Positions 45,881 through 54,445 of a stretch of 64,000 nt of DNA are shown one piece after another. The stretch spans positions 9,052,001-9,116,000 of the forward strand of contig NZ_JACHMX010000001.1 of the NCBI RefSeq assembly GCF_014205155.1, read 5' to 3'. The stretch is from Amycolatopsis umgeniensis. GTDB taxonomy: Bacteria; Actinomycetota; Actinomycetes; Mycobacteriales; Pseudonocardiaceae. The notes below the pieces were generated by a model, which worked only from the letters and a program-made list of their open reading frames with translations, was not told the origin of the DNA and did no database searches. Made by a program: the position numbers and the translations under genes. Each line of letters begins with the position of its first letter. Positions within the stretch are counted from its first letter, which is position 1.

Positions 45881-47010
45881 CGGAGCAGCCCTTCGAGCAA
45901 CGGGACGGTCTTCTCCGGCGGCGGGTACGTGGTGACCTCGTCCCGCAACCGTCCGGCGGCCTCCCGGTAGGACGGTTCGCGCAGCACGGCGGACACGGCG
46001 TCGCGGATGTCCTCCGGTGTCGCGTCGATGACGTCGAGGACCTTGCCGAGCCCGAGTCCGGTGACACGGTCGCCGTTGTGGGGCTGGTCGGCGCCCATCG
46101 GCAGCAGGACCATCGGCAGTCCGTACGCGATCGCGCCCAGCAGGCTGCCCGAGCCGCCGTGACTGAGAACCGCGTCGCAGTACGGGAGGACGTCGTCCTG
46201 CGGCAGGTACTTCGCGAGGTGGATGTGCTCCGGCTGCCCGCCGAACTCCGCGGGGTCGAGGAGGTTCCCGACGGTCACCACGCAGGTCGCGTCGATCTCC
46301 CGCAGGCCGGCCAGCGCCCGGGCGAACAGATCTCCGGATTCGGTGTTGAAAATGGTGCCGAGGGTGAAGTAGAGCGTCGGGCGGCCTTCGACGTGCCATT
46401 CCGGCACCGGACCGCGTCCGGGAACGGGGATGTGGAAGGACCGCGCGGTCGTCGGCAGCGGGAACCGGGGATCGCGAAAGCTCGCGGGGAACGGGGACAG
46501 CACCAGATGGCGATAGGCCGCCTCCAGGTTCCGTTGCGGGGGAAGACCGTGGGCGGCGCGGACCTCGTTGAGAGCGTCGTCGACCAGTTCGGGGCGGATG
46601 AGGACGCCGGCGGCGGTGACCAGGACGGTCGCGTGGGGGAGACCGCGCTTCTCGGCGACGATCATCGAGCCGTGATCGGCTTCGTCGCACACGAGGAGAT
46701 CCGGGTCCCAGGCTTCGCACAGTGCCGAGACGTCCTGGGCGCGCCGAGGCGCGGTGCGGCGGACGAAACCGTCGCGGAAGTCGGCGTCCTCGCGGTCCCT
46801 GTCGACGGCGAGCAACGGGCGGCGCTTGCCGTCGCTGCCGAGGTTCGGGCCCGAGGGGAACGCGGTGAAACCGGCCGCCTCGACGATCGGGACCATCAAT
46901 GGCTCGCCGGTGAACGCGATCGTGTGACCCGCCGCGGCGAGCGCGCGGGCGATCGGGACGAGCGGCCGGAAATGGCCGTTGCCGCCGGCGAAAGTGAACA
47001 GGACACGCAT
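45877..47010 (-). CDS. UDP-sugar glycosyltransferase (MGT/GT1 family)
   Basis: 377 residues from ATG 47010. N-terminal GT-B half: MRVLFTFAGGNGHFRPLVPI ARALAAAGH. C-terminal donor-binding half: VLSHGGSGSLLGAIAYGLPM and LLPMGADQPHNGDRV, the GT1 signature with the HxGGxGS loop. The enzyme moves a sugar from an NDP donor to a small aglycone in the cytoplasm; acceptor unknown. Its stop overlaps the start of an ECF sigma factor gene (4 bases). Confidence 0.9.
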   Translation of the reverse strand: MRVLFTFAGGNGHFRPLVPIARALAAAGHTIAFTGEPLMVPIVEAAGFTAFPSGPNLGSDGKRRPLLAVDRDREDADFRDGFVRRTAPRRAQDVSALCEAWDPDLLVCDEADHGSMIVAEKRGLPHATVLVTAAGVLIRPELVDDALNEVRAAHGLPPQRNLEAAYRHLVLSPFPASFRDPRFPLPTTARSFHIPVPGRGPVPEWHVEGRPTLYFTLGTIFNTESGDLFARALAGLREIDATCVVTVGNLLDPAEFGGQPEHIHLAKYLPQDDVLPYCDAVLSHGGSGSLLGAIAYGLPMVLLPMGADQPHNGDRVTGLGLGKVLDVIDATPEDIRDAVSAVLREPSYREAAGRLRDEVTTYPPPEKTVPLLEGLLR

Positions 47011-47094
47011 GGGGCCGACCCTATTCGGCGGGACCAACGGTTTTCTCGGCGTTGCCCCGCCTCCCGCCCCACGGGGCAGCGCTACCCTGCTGCG

Positions 47095-48132
47095 GTGATC
47101 GATACGGACGCCGACGAGGTCCGGCTGTGCGCGCTGGAAGGCTGCGAGAATCCCTTGCCCCCGCCCGCGGTGGACGCCGAGGGAAAACGCAAGGGCGGTC
47201 GGCCATCGGCCTACTGCAGTAAGACGCACGCCGACGCCGCGTCGCGGGCCCGGCGGGCCGCGGCGGTGGCGAGCGTGGCCGACCCGTTGCTCGAGGTCCG
47301 GCGGATCGCCGACGAGTTCACTCCGACGGCGGCGTCGCTCGTGGAACTGCTGGACGCGATGCGCTCGCGGTTCGACGACGCCGCCGGGGCCGCGCTCGGC
47401 CGGGTCACCGAAGCCGAGACCGAGATGGCCACGGCCCGGCGCGAGGCCGAGGACTCCCAGCAGGCGGCGGCGAAGGCCGACACGGCGCGTGCGACCGCGC
47501 TGGCCGCGTCCCGGGACGACAAAATGGCCAAGGCCAAGGCGGAACGCACCGCCGAACAGGCCTTGAAGGACGCCGAGGAGACCCGCCAGCGGGCGTGGAC
47601 CGAGATCGCCGCCCACGAACGAGCCCGAGGTGCCGCCGAAGCCGCGACAGTGGCGGCCGAACGCTCCCGCGACGCGCTGGTCGCCGATCTCCGGACGCTG
47701 CGCGAGGACTTCGCGGCCGTCCGGGAGGAAAAGACCCGGCTGACAGCGGATCTGGGTGAGCGGGACACGGCGCTCGCGCGGGCGGTGGCCGAACTCGAAG
47801 CCTTGCTGGACCGTCTCGACGAGGCGAAGGCCCGGGTGACGGTGTCCGAAAAGGACTGCGCCGCCGCGCGGCAGGAATCCACGGGCCTCCGGGGAGAGCT
47901 GGACCGGGTGCGTGCGTCGCTCGCGGAAGAACACACGGCCAGGAGCCTCGCCGAGGCGCGGGCGACGGCCCTCGGAGAGGAACTGGAGCGCGCACAGGCC
48001 CGCGCGGTCGCGGATCAGGCGCGGTACGACGACGTCGTGCGGCAGCTGGCCGAACTCGCCCGCCCGCCGGTGGTGGAGGAGGCGCCCGCGCTCTCGTCCG
48101 AATCGAGTGTGGAGGCTCCCGAGCTCGAGTAG
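47095..48132 (+). CDS. coiled-coil protein with N-terminal Cys/His patch
   Basis: 345 residues from GTG 47095. The start RLCALEGCENPLPPPAVDAE then YCSKTHADAASRARRAA resembles a small zinc-binding unit (Cys-Cys-Cys-His). From ~100 to ~320 there is almost continuous coiled coil (heptads rich in Ala, Glu, Arg), for example AVREEKTRLTADLGERDTAL. The acidic tail EAPALSSESSVEAPELE ends the protein. Possible DNA-associated or cytoskeletal role. Precedes the ESX-type operon by 38 bases and may share its transcript. Confidence 0.65.
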   Translation: MIDTDADEVRLCALEGCENPLPPPAVDAEGKRKGGRPSAYCSKTHADAASRARRAAAVASVADPLLEVRRIADEFTPTAASLVELLDAMRSRFDDAAGAALGRVTEAETEMATARREAEDSQQAAAKADTARATALAASRDDKMAKAKAERTAEQALKDAEETRQRAWTEIAAHERARGAAEAATVAAERSRDALVADLRTLREDFAAVREEKTRLTADLGERDTALARAVAELEALLDRLDEAKARVTVSEKDCAAARQESTGLRGELDRVRASLAEEHTARSLAEARATALGEELERAQARAVADQARYDDVVRQLAELARPPVVEEAPALSSESSVEAPELE

Positions 48133-48170
48133 AGTCCCGCTGACCAATCCAGGGTCGGGGGTCGCGGGCT

Positions 48171-48458
48171 GTGAGCGGGTACGAGGTCGAGATCGGTCAG
48201 CTGCGGAACGCGGCCAAGGCCGCGGGATCCGCCGCGGACCAGGCCAGGGGCGTGGAACCCGGTACCGGCTTGGACGCGATCGCGACGGCGTTGCCGGGTG
48301 GGGACGCGGCGAAGAACGCGCCCACACTGGCCTCGACGTTCAACGAGCGTGCGAAGGGGCGGGCCGACGAGATCGACCAGTGGAGCGAATCGATCACGGC
48401 GGCCGCGAAGGCGTACTCCGAAAACGAGCGCTCCGCGGAAGAGGCCTTCGGGGAATGA
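48171..48458 (+). CDS. small ESX/WXG100-like protein
   Basis: 95 residues from GTG 48171. Two long helices are predicted: EVEIGQLRNAAKAAGSAADQ and FNERAKGRADEIDQWSESIT, the size and build of ESX substrate chaperones or WXG100 proteins, although the WXG turn itself is not clear (a Gly-rich segment ALPGGDAAKN takes its place). Its stop overlaps the next ATG. Probably forms a heterodimer with, or escorts, the larger downstream protein during type VII export (inference). Confidence 0.7.
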   Translation: MSGYEVEIGQLRNAAKAAGSAADQARGVEPGTGLDAIATALPGGDAAKNAPTLASTFNERAKGRADEIDQWSESITAAAKAYSENERSAEEAFGE

Positions 48459-49855
48459 CGGTCGGCTACGACGACGTCCGCAAATGGGACGCTGAGGCGC
48501 TCAACGCGTCGTCCACCAACCTGAGTGGGCGGCGGGACAAACTCATCGGGCTGCAGGACGAGCTCGACGACGCCAGGAAGCTGCCCGATTGGCACGGCCC
48601 CGCCGGCGAGCGCGCCCGCGGTTCGCTGGGAGACACGCGGAACAAGGCCGAGATCCTGATCGCTGAGCTGTCCGCCGTCGAACGCGGCCTGCAGAACGCG
48701 TCGGACGACGTGTCCGCCCTGAAGACCCGGGTCGCCAACAACGACTCCCTCGCCGACACCTACCAGTTCCGCATCGCCGCCGACGGCGCGATCGTGGACA
48801 ACAAGCCCGCCGACCCTCCGCCGAAGTCGCGATTCGAGGCCGAGGACCGCGCCGAGACCGCGCGGCACCGCGAAACCATCAGGAAGCAGCTGGAGCAGGA
48901 AACCAAAGCGATCCTCACCACGGCGAACGGCATCGACGCCGCCCTCGCCCGGGTGATGCGGCTCGCGCAGGACGGCGAGATCAGCGACCACGGAGCGACC
49001 ACCTTGGCCGGTGCCAAGAAGGGCGGGGAGATCGATGCCGGAGTGGTCGAGATGGAGCAGGCGCTGCGCGACGCCGGGCTGCTGAGCGGGCCACCCGCGT
49101 CCGGCCACTACCGGCAATGGCTCGAGAACGCCGTGCTCCGGGGCGTGTCGATCGACACGATCAAGAAGATCGCCGCCGAACACGACATCACGCCGGAGGA
49201 CTTCGAGATCCTCGACGGGATGGAAGAGATCCGCGAGGACGAGGACGGCGACGGGACCTTCAAGTCGTACTTCCTGATGCCGACCGACGTCAGCGGGGAC
49301 GACGCCGCCAAGGCGGTGCGGATGACTTACCTCCTGAACGCGGGAACCGACTACGGCACCGAAGGCGAGAAGACCGACTTCGCGCCGACACCGTACGGAT
49401 CCGAGGAACTGCGGCGGATCACCGAGCGGCAACGGGAGAACTCCTGGAGCTACGACGACGATGTCGGCTTCGTGCACGACAACGGCGGGCGGCTGGTGAC
49501 CACTCCGAACGGCATGATGATGGGGCTGGGCGGGAACCTCATCCAGGACCAGTTCAGCCAACGCGGCGGGACGACCTGGGGCGACACGTTCATGCTGAAC
49601 ATCGACGACCCGAAGGATCCGGCGCAACAGCTCCGAGAGGTCGCGAAGTCGGGACACGCCTGGTACGAGGACGACAACGGCGCGTCCCAGGGTTCGCTCG
49701 ACATGGACCGGCTGCTGCACCACGAAGAGCGCCACTCCCAGCAGTGGGGGCGCGAAGGTTACGCGGGCTTCCTCGCCTCCTACGCGTGGGAGCAGGTCAC
49801 CGGCGGCAACGAGACCGAGGAAGACGCTGGACTTTCCGATGGCGGATACCATTAA
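48455..49855 (+). CDS. ESX-type secreted effector candidate with a HExxH motif
   Basis: 466 residues from ATG 48455 (ATGA overlap). Residues ~1-110 form the helical hairpin of type VII substrates (LPDWHGPAGERARGSLGDTR at the turn). The central region has DITPEDFEILDGMEEIREDE, then GTFKSYFLMPTDVSGDDAA. The end carries DRLLHHEERHSQQWGREGYA (HEERH at 423-427) followed by SYAWEQVTGGNETEEDAG, which could supply a third metal ligand. HExxH and a downstream Glu/Trp-rich helix suggest a zinc metalloprotease-like domain. No Sec signal. Activity is inferred. Confidence 0.7.
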   Translation: MTVGYDDVRKWDAEALNASSTNLSGRRDKLIGLQDELDDARKLPDWHGPAGERARGSLGDTRNKAEILIAELSAVERGLQNASDDVSALKTRVANNDSLADTYQFRIAADGAIVDNKPADPPPKSRFEAEDRAETARHRETIRKQLEQETKAILTTANGIDAALARVMRLAQDGEISDHGATTLAGAKKGGEIDAGVVEMEQALRDAGLLSGPPASGHYRQWLENAVLRGVSIDTIKKIAAEHDITPEDFEILDGMEEIREDEDGDGTFKSYFLMPTDVSGDDAAKAVRMTYLLNAGTDYGTEGEKTDFAPTPYGSEELRRITERQRENSWSYDDDVGFVHDNGGRLVTTPNGMMMGLGGNLIQDQFSQRGGTTWGDTFMLNIDDPKDPAQQLREVAKSGHAWYEDDNGASQGSLDMDRLLHHEERHSQQWGREGYAGFLASYAWEQVTGGNETEEDAGLSDGGYH

Positions 49856-50396
49856 GTGGCCGCGCGTCGCCTGCGCCGCCCTGCTCGTGGCGGCGGTGAG
49901 CGGGGCGTGCGACACCAAGGCGCAGTTCGCGCCGTCCTTGCCGCCCGCGGCCGGGTTCCGCGTCGACGACGGCGTCCTGAAGCTGTGGACCGGCACCCCG
50001 TGCGAGGGCGTCGTCCGGCTGAGGCTGACCTTCGACTCCGGCACCCAGCAGAGCACGGAGCAGGTGTGGACCGCGCCGCGGCCGGGGGTGCAGGTCGAGC
50101 GCATGGACCTGCTGAGAACCGGCGGGGGATCGTCGCCGGACGGCGGTGGGCCTCTCCAGGTCCAGACGCCGCTGCCCGCTGGCTACAACTGGACCAAGGC
50201 GAGCTCGATCGCCGTCACCGTCGACGGCCCGAAAGCCAATGGCGCCAAGGCCGACGTCGCCCAGGTGCTGCGCGAGTCGGCCCAGCACCCGTCCGGGAGC
50301 TACCTGTTCGGCCAGCGCGGCTGGATGGACGTCGCGGAGGTCCAACGCGAGAACCGGAAGTCGTTCCTGACCGTCTGCACTCCCGACCCGGAGTGA
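49839..50396 (+). CDS. lipoprotein of the ESX-type operon
   Basis: 185 residues from ATG 49839, overlapping the effector gene by 17 bases. The signal ACAALLLVAAVSGACD ends in a lipobox with Cys ~24. The exported part has two beta-rich halves (LRLTFDSGTQQSTEQVW; SSIAVTVDGPKANGAKADVA). It is the third gene of a tightly overlapping set, so it may be an immunity or anchoring partner of the HExxH protein. Family not identified. Confidence 0.75.
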   Translation: MADTIKWPRVACAALLVAAVSGACDTKAQFAPSLPPAAGFRVDDGVLKLWTGTPCEGVVRLRLTFDSGTQQSTEQVWTAPRPGVQVERMDLLRTGGGSSPDGGGPLQVQTPLPAGYNWTKASSIAVTVDGPKANGAKADVAQVLRESAQHPSGSYLFGQRGWMDVAEVQRENRKSFLTVCTPDPE

Positions 50397-50665
50397 CGTT
50401 GCGACCCGTGGAGCCGAACATGGACGAGCCGAAAGAGAGCGCCCGGCGGACAGTGCTCCGGCGCGTCGTGCTCGTGGCGTTCGCCTGTGTCGCCGCGGTG
50501 ATCGTGCTGCTGGTGGGCATGGCGGTGCTCAGCGCCGTCGGTGTGTCCTCCGATCCCCACGGCTACGGAATGTTCGCGGGAATCCTGTTCGTGGCGGTCC
50601 TGACACCGGTCGCGCTGGCGCTGTGGCTGCTGTACCGCTCGCTGCGACGCGGCGATCGCACCTAA
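50393..50665 (+). CDS. small membrane protein, last gene of the ESX-type operon
   Basis: 90 residues from GTG 50393, overlapping the previous stop as GTGA (ATG 50420 is an alternative). Two transmembrane helices: VVLVAFACVAAVIVLLVGMA and FAGILFVAVLTPVALALWLL, with Arg-rich ends (RSLRRGDRT). No family recognised. The overlap implies strict co-expression with the lipoprotein. Confidence 0.65.
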   Translation: MTLRPVEPNMDEPKESARRTVLRRVVLVAFACVAAVIVLLVGMAVLSAVGVSSDPHGYGMFAGILFVAVLTPVALALWLLYRSLRRGDRT

Positions 50666-50712
50666 TGCGGGGTCGCTTCGCGTGACTGGGTGGACGGCGC
50701 GTGTGCTCAGAC

Positions 50713-50781
50713 GGACGACTCGCGTGATTGGACGGACGACACGCCGCGCGGCCGGATCTCACCGCGAGTCGTCCATCCAAT
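50713..50781. repeat. two competing hairpins in one palindromic segment
   Basis: GGACGACTCGCG (50713-50724) pairs with CGCGAGTCGTCC (50763-50774); alternatively ATTGGACGGACGAC (50727-50740) pairs with GTCGTCCATCCAAT (50768-50781) with one mismatch. The right arms overlap, so the two hairpins exclude each other. It lies 48 bases after the operon and in front of the convergent TetR gene and may act as a two-way terminator. Confidence 0.55.
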
Positions 50782-50864
50782 GGTGTGACTGCTGGTGCGC
50801 GTGGGGCGGACGTGGCGATCCGCATCCAGAAGCCAGCAGGTACCCAGGAGAGCTAGGAGACCTC

Positions 50865-51659
50865 TCACGAGGGCAGTTCCCGCTCCGAGCCCTGGGCCTC
50901 CCCGGTCACCAGTTGTTCGACGCCGTCGAGGATCCGCGCCAGCCCGAACCGGAACGTGTGCAGTGGCGCGCTCGCCGCACCGTGCGCCTCCCCGGCCGCC
51001 TGACCGATCCGTGCCGCCAGCGGGAACAGTCCCGCGTCGGCCTCCGGGATCTCCGCGAGCACCGGGGCGCTGGCCGTCCACCACTCCATGTCCGTCAGCC
51101 CGGACCGCCGCACGAGGCTCGCCGACTCGACCGAACCGCGCGCGATGCCCTGGACGAAACCGTTGACCATCGCGACCACGGCGTCCATCTCCAGGTCGGT
51201 GAGCCCGATCGCGTCGACGGCGCCCAGTTCGCGTTCGTGTTTGGCGAAGGTGTGCGGGCCGAGGGGGAGACGGCTGGTGGTGAGCTGGAGCATCCACGGA
51301 TGGCGGTGGTACATCGCCCAGGCGTCCTCGGCGAGGATCGTCACGGTGGCCCGCCAGTCGTGGCTCGGCGGCGGGTCGGTCAGCTCGCCGTGCACCCGGT
51401 CCATCATCAGGTCGAGCAGTTCCGCGCGGCTGGGGATGTAGGTGTAGATGGACATGGGGGAGACGCCGAGCCGTTCCGCGCCCCGGCGCACCGACAGCGC
51501 GGTGATGCCCTCGGCGTCGGCGAGTTCGATCGCGGCGGTGATGATCTCCTCGACCGTGAGCTTCGGTTTCGGGCCGCGACGGGGTTTCTCCCGCACGCCC
51601 CAGAGCAGTTCGATGGTGCGTCGTGGATCGCCCGTGCCGGTGTGGTCCGCGTCCGTCAT
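50865..51659 (-). CDS. TetR family repressor (tetracycline-repressor-like C-terminus)
   Basis: 264 residues. HTH at ~35-80: EEIITAAIELADAEGITALS, VRRGAERLGVSPMSIYTYIP. The C-terminal TetR_C domain (LPLGPHTFAKHERELGAV ... ALVNGFVQGIARG-like helices) resembles the tetracycline repressor group. Divergent from the SNF2 helicase gene across 68 bases that hold an 11-bp inverted repeat, so it should repress itself and the helicase/SWIM operon. Inducer unknown. Confidence 0.9.
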   Translation of the reverse strand: MTDADHTGTGDPRRTIELLWGVREKPRRGPKPKLTVEEIITAAIELADAEGITALSVRRGAERLGVSPMSIYTYIPSRAELLDLMMDRVHGELTDPPPSHDWRATVTILAEDAWAMYHRHPWMLQLTTSRLPLGPHTFAKHERELGAVDAIGLTDLEMDAVVAMVNGFVQGIARGSVESASLVRRSGLTDMEWWTASAPVLAEIPEADAGLFPLAARIGQAAGEAHGAASAPLHTFRFGLARILDGVEQLVTGEAQGSERELPS

Positions 51660-51671
51660 CCGCTTCTCTCT

Positions 51672-51710
51672 ACGGTGTACAGAGTTGTGTTATCCTGAAC
51701 TGTACACCGT
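51672..51710. promoter_or_regulatory. TetR operator/promoter region
   Basis: ACGGTGTACAG (51672-51682) and its exact complement CTGTACACCGT (51700-51710) flank a 17-base AT-richer centre containing TTATCCT, between the divergent TetR (start 51659) and SNF2 (start 51728) genes. The symmetric 11-bp arms and the position are typical of an autoregulated TetR operator covering both promoters. Confidence 0.75.
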
Positions 51711-51727
51711 ACAGAGATTGGGGTTGA

Positions 51728-54445
51728 GTGACGTCTCACGACGGTTTCGACAGCGTCGCGTTCGAACCGAAGAATCCGGCCCGGGCCAGCGGATTCGTCT
51801 TCTGGAACGCCGAGGGTGACACACCGGGGACCGGGGAGGTGACGGTCGCTCTCCCCGAGATCGCCAGCGTGCCCTGCGTGCGGCTCCCGATGGCCGAGGC
51901 GCTCCCCGCGTTGCTGCGGCTTCGTGAAAGCGCCGACCCCTCCGCGCGCTTCTGGAGCACGGCCGCCACCGCCGCGTTGAAGCTCGCGGAGGCGGGCCGG
52001 CTGCTTCCCGGTGTCACGGAGTCCGATGTGGATGCTTGGCGCGCGGGCCCCTTGGAACCCGCCGACGCCGCCTGGCTGCGCGAACTGTCCGAGGCGATGC
52101 CGGCGCGGGCGCGGGCGATCCCGGGTGACGGAAACCTGCTGCCCGCGCGGTATCCACTGCTGCGTGCGTTCCTCGACGCCGTGGCCGACACCCTTCCCCG
52201 GACGCCCGCGGCCGCACAGGCCGCAGGCGTCAAGGCCTTCGCCGCTCCGCCCGCACACCGTGTGCCGCAGCTGCGGGACTGGGCGGCCGAGGTCGCGGCC
52301 GGGCTGGACTCCGGGGTCCGGGTCTCGGTGCGGATCGAGGCACCCGGCGACGACTTCACGACGGGCCGGTTCAGCGGGGTCGTCCAGGTGCACAGTCTCG
52401 CCGACCCCGGCGTCCTGATCGACGCCGCCGCGCTCTGGTCGGGCGACGACCGTTTCGGCCCGAGGGCCCGCATCGACGTGATGCTGGCCCTCCGCCGCGC
52501 CGCCCAGCTGTGGCCACCGCTGGAACCGCTGCTCGGCGCGGCGGTTCCCGACGAGGTCGGGCTCGGCGACACCGATGTCACCGAGCTGCTCACCACCGCC
52601 GCGCCCCTGCTGGCCACGGCGGGCATCGACGTCCACTGGCCCGCCGATCTCGTCCGGGACTTGAGCGCGAAGGCCGTCGTCGGCGGGGGTGACGCACCGC
52701 CGGGCGACCTTCCGTCCTTCTTCGCGGGCGGCACTCTCCTGCAGTTCGACTGGCAGCTTGCCCTCGGTGGCGCACCGCTCACCGCGGCCGAGATGGACGC
52801 GCTGGCCGAGGCCCACCGGCCCGTCGTGCGGTTGCGTGATCAGTGGGTCCTCGTCGATCCGGCACTGGCGGCGAAGGCACGGGATCGCGCCTTGAAACCG
52901 CTGACCCCGATCGACGCGCTCGGCGCCGCTTTGAGCGGGACGGCCGAGGTCGACGGCGAACGCGTCGACGTCCTCACCGACGGGTGGCTCGCCGCGCTAC
53001 GAGAGCGGCTGCTCGCGCCGCCGGAACCGCAGTCCCCGCCGCGGGGTCTGGCCGCGACCCTGCGCGATTACCAGCTGCGCGGCCTGCAGTGGCTCACCGC
53101 CATGACGTCGATCGGGCTCGGCGGCTGCCTCGCCGACGACATGGGCCTCGGCAAGACGATCACGCTGATCTCGCTCCACCTCCACCGCGCGCAGGGCCCC
53201 ACCCTGGTCGTCTGCCCGGCGTCGCTGCTGGGCAACTGGGAACGCGAGATCACCCGGTTCGCTCCCGGCGTCCCGGTGCGCCGGTTCCACGGCACCGAAC
53301 GCTCGCTCGAGGAACTGGGCGACGGCTTCGTGCTCACGACCTACGGCACCCTGCGCGTCGACCCGGCACCCCTGGCGAACGTCCACTGGGGACTGCTGGT
53401 CGCCGACGAGGCCCAGCACGTCAAGAATCACCGCTCCGGCACGGCGAAGGCGTTGCGGACGCTGACGTCGTCGGCGCGGGTGGCGTTGACGGGCACCCCG
53501 GTGGAGAACAATCTCGCCGAGCTGTGGGCGATCCTCGACTGGACCACCCCCGGACTGCTCGGCACCATGGCCGATTTCCGCCGGGTGTGGGCGAAACCGG
53601 TCGAGTCCGGAAAGGACCCGGACGCCGCGGAGCGTCTCTCGAGGCTGGTCCGCCCCTTCCTGCTGCGCCGCCGTAAATCCGATCCGGGGATCGCGCCGGA
53701 GCTGCCCGCCAAGACCGAAACCGACCGGCCCGTGACGCTCACGGCCGAGCAGGCCGCCCTGTACGAGGCGACGGTGCGCGAGCTGATGGCCGAGATCGCC
53801 GGCAGCGAGGGCATCGCGCGGCGTGGCCGGATCGTCAAGCTGCTCACCGGGCTCAAACAGATCTGCAACCACCCCGCGCAGTACCTCAAGGAATCGTCGG
53901 ACGCGGCGCTGGACGGCCGGTCCGGCAAGCTCGAGCTGCTCGACGAACTCCTGGGCACCATCCTCGCCGAGGACGGCGCGGTGCTGGTGTTCACGCAGTA
54001 CGTCGCCATGGCGCGGCTGCTGGAACGCCATCTCGCGCAGTGCGGCATCGCCACCCAGCTGCTGCACGGCGGCACGCCGGTGCCCAAACGCGAGGAGCTC
54101 GTGCGGCGGTTCCAGGCCGGTGAGGTCCCGGTGTTCCTGTTGTCGCTCAAGGCTGCCGGGACCGGGCTCAACCTCACCCACGCCGACCACGTCGTGCACT
54201 ACGACCGCTGGTGGAACCCCGCGGTGGAGGACCAGGCGACCGACCGCGCGTACCGGATCGGGCAGACCAGGCCGGTGCAGGTGCACCGGCTCATCGCCGA
54301 GGGCACGGTCGAGGACCGGATCGCGGCGATGCTGCACGAGAAACGCGCGCTCGCCGACGCGGTACTCGCCGGTGGCGAGGCCGCCCTGACCGAACTGACC
54401 GACGCGGAACTGGCCGATCTGGTCGAGTTGAGGAGTCGCCGATGA
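51728..54445 (+). CDS. SNF2-family DEAD/DEAH-box helicase
   Basis: 905 residues from GTG 51728. Residues ~1-430 are a bacterial N-terminal region of unknown fold; then the ATPase: CLADDMGLGKTITLISLHLH (Walker A), TLVVCPASLLGNWEREI, VADEAQHVKN (motif II), LTGTPVENNLAELW. The C-terminal helicase half has VLVFTQYVAMARLLERHL and DRAYRIGQTRPVQVHRLI. Moves along double-stranded DNA with ATP to remodel bound proteins. Overlaps the SWIM gene (ATGA); this pair recurs widely. Under the divergent TetR. Confidence 0.95.
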   Translation: MTSHDGFDSVAFEPKNPARASGFVFWNAEGDTPGTGEVTVALPEIASVPCVRLPMAEALPALLRLRESADPSARFWSTAATAALKLAEAGRLLPGVTESDVDAWRAGPLEPADAAWLRELSEAMPARARAIPGDGNLLPARYPLLRAFLDAVADTLPRTPAAAQAAGVKAFAAPPAHRVPQLRDWAAEVAAGLDSGVRVSVRIEAPGDDFTTGRFSGVVQVHSLADPGVLIDAAALWSGDDRFGPRARIDVMLALRRAAQLWPPLEPLLGAAVPDEVGLGDTDVTELLTTAAPLLATAGIDVHWPADLVRDLSAKAVVGGGDAPPGDLPSFFAGGTLLQFDWQLALGGAPLTAAEMDALAEAHRPVVRLRDQWVLVDPALAAKARDRALKPLTPIDALGAALSGTAEVDGERVDVLTDGWLAALRERLLAPPEPQSPPRGLAATLRDYQLRGLQWLTAMTSIGLGGCLADDMGLGKTITLISLHLHRAQGPTLVVCPASLLGNWEREITRFAPGVPVRRFHGTERSLEELGDGFVLTTYGTLRVDPAPLANVHWGLLVADEAQHVKNHRSGTAKALRTLTSSARVALTGTPVENNLAELWAILDWTTPGLLGTMADFRRVWAKPVESGKDPDAAERLSRLVRPFLLRRRKSDPGIAPELPAKTETDRPVTLTAEQAALYEATVRELMAEIAGSEGIARRGRIVKLLTGLKQICNHPAQYLKESSDAALDGRSGKLELLDELLGTILAEDGAVLVFTQYVAMARLLERHLAQCGIATQLLHGGTPVPKREELVRRFQAGEVPVFLLSLKAAGTGLNLTHADHVVHYDRWWNPAVEDQATDRAYRIGQTRPVQVHRLIAEGTVEDRIAAMLHEKRALADAVLAGGEAALTELTDAELADLVELRSRR

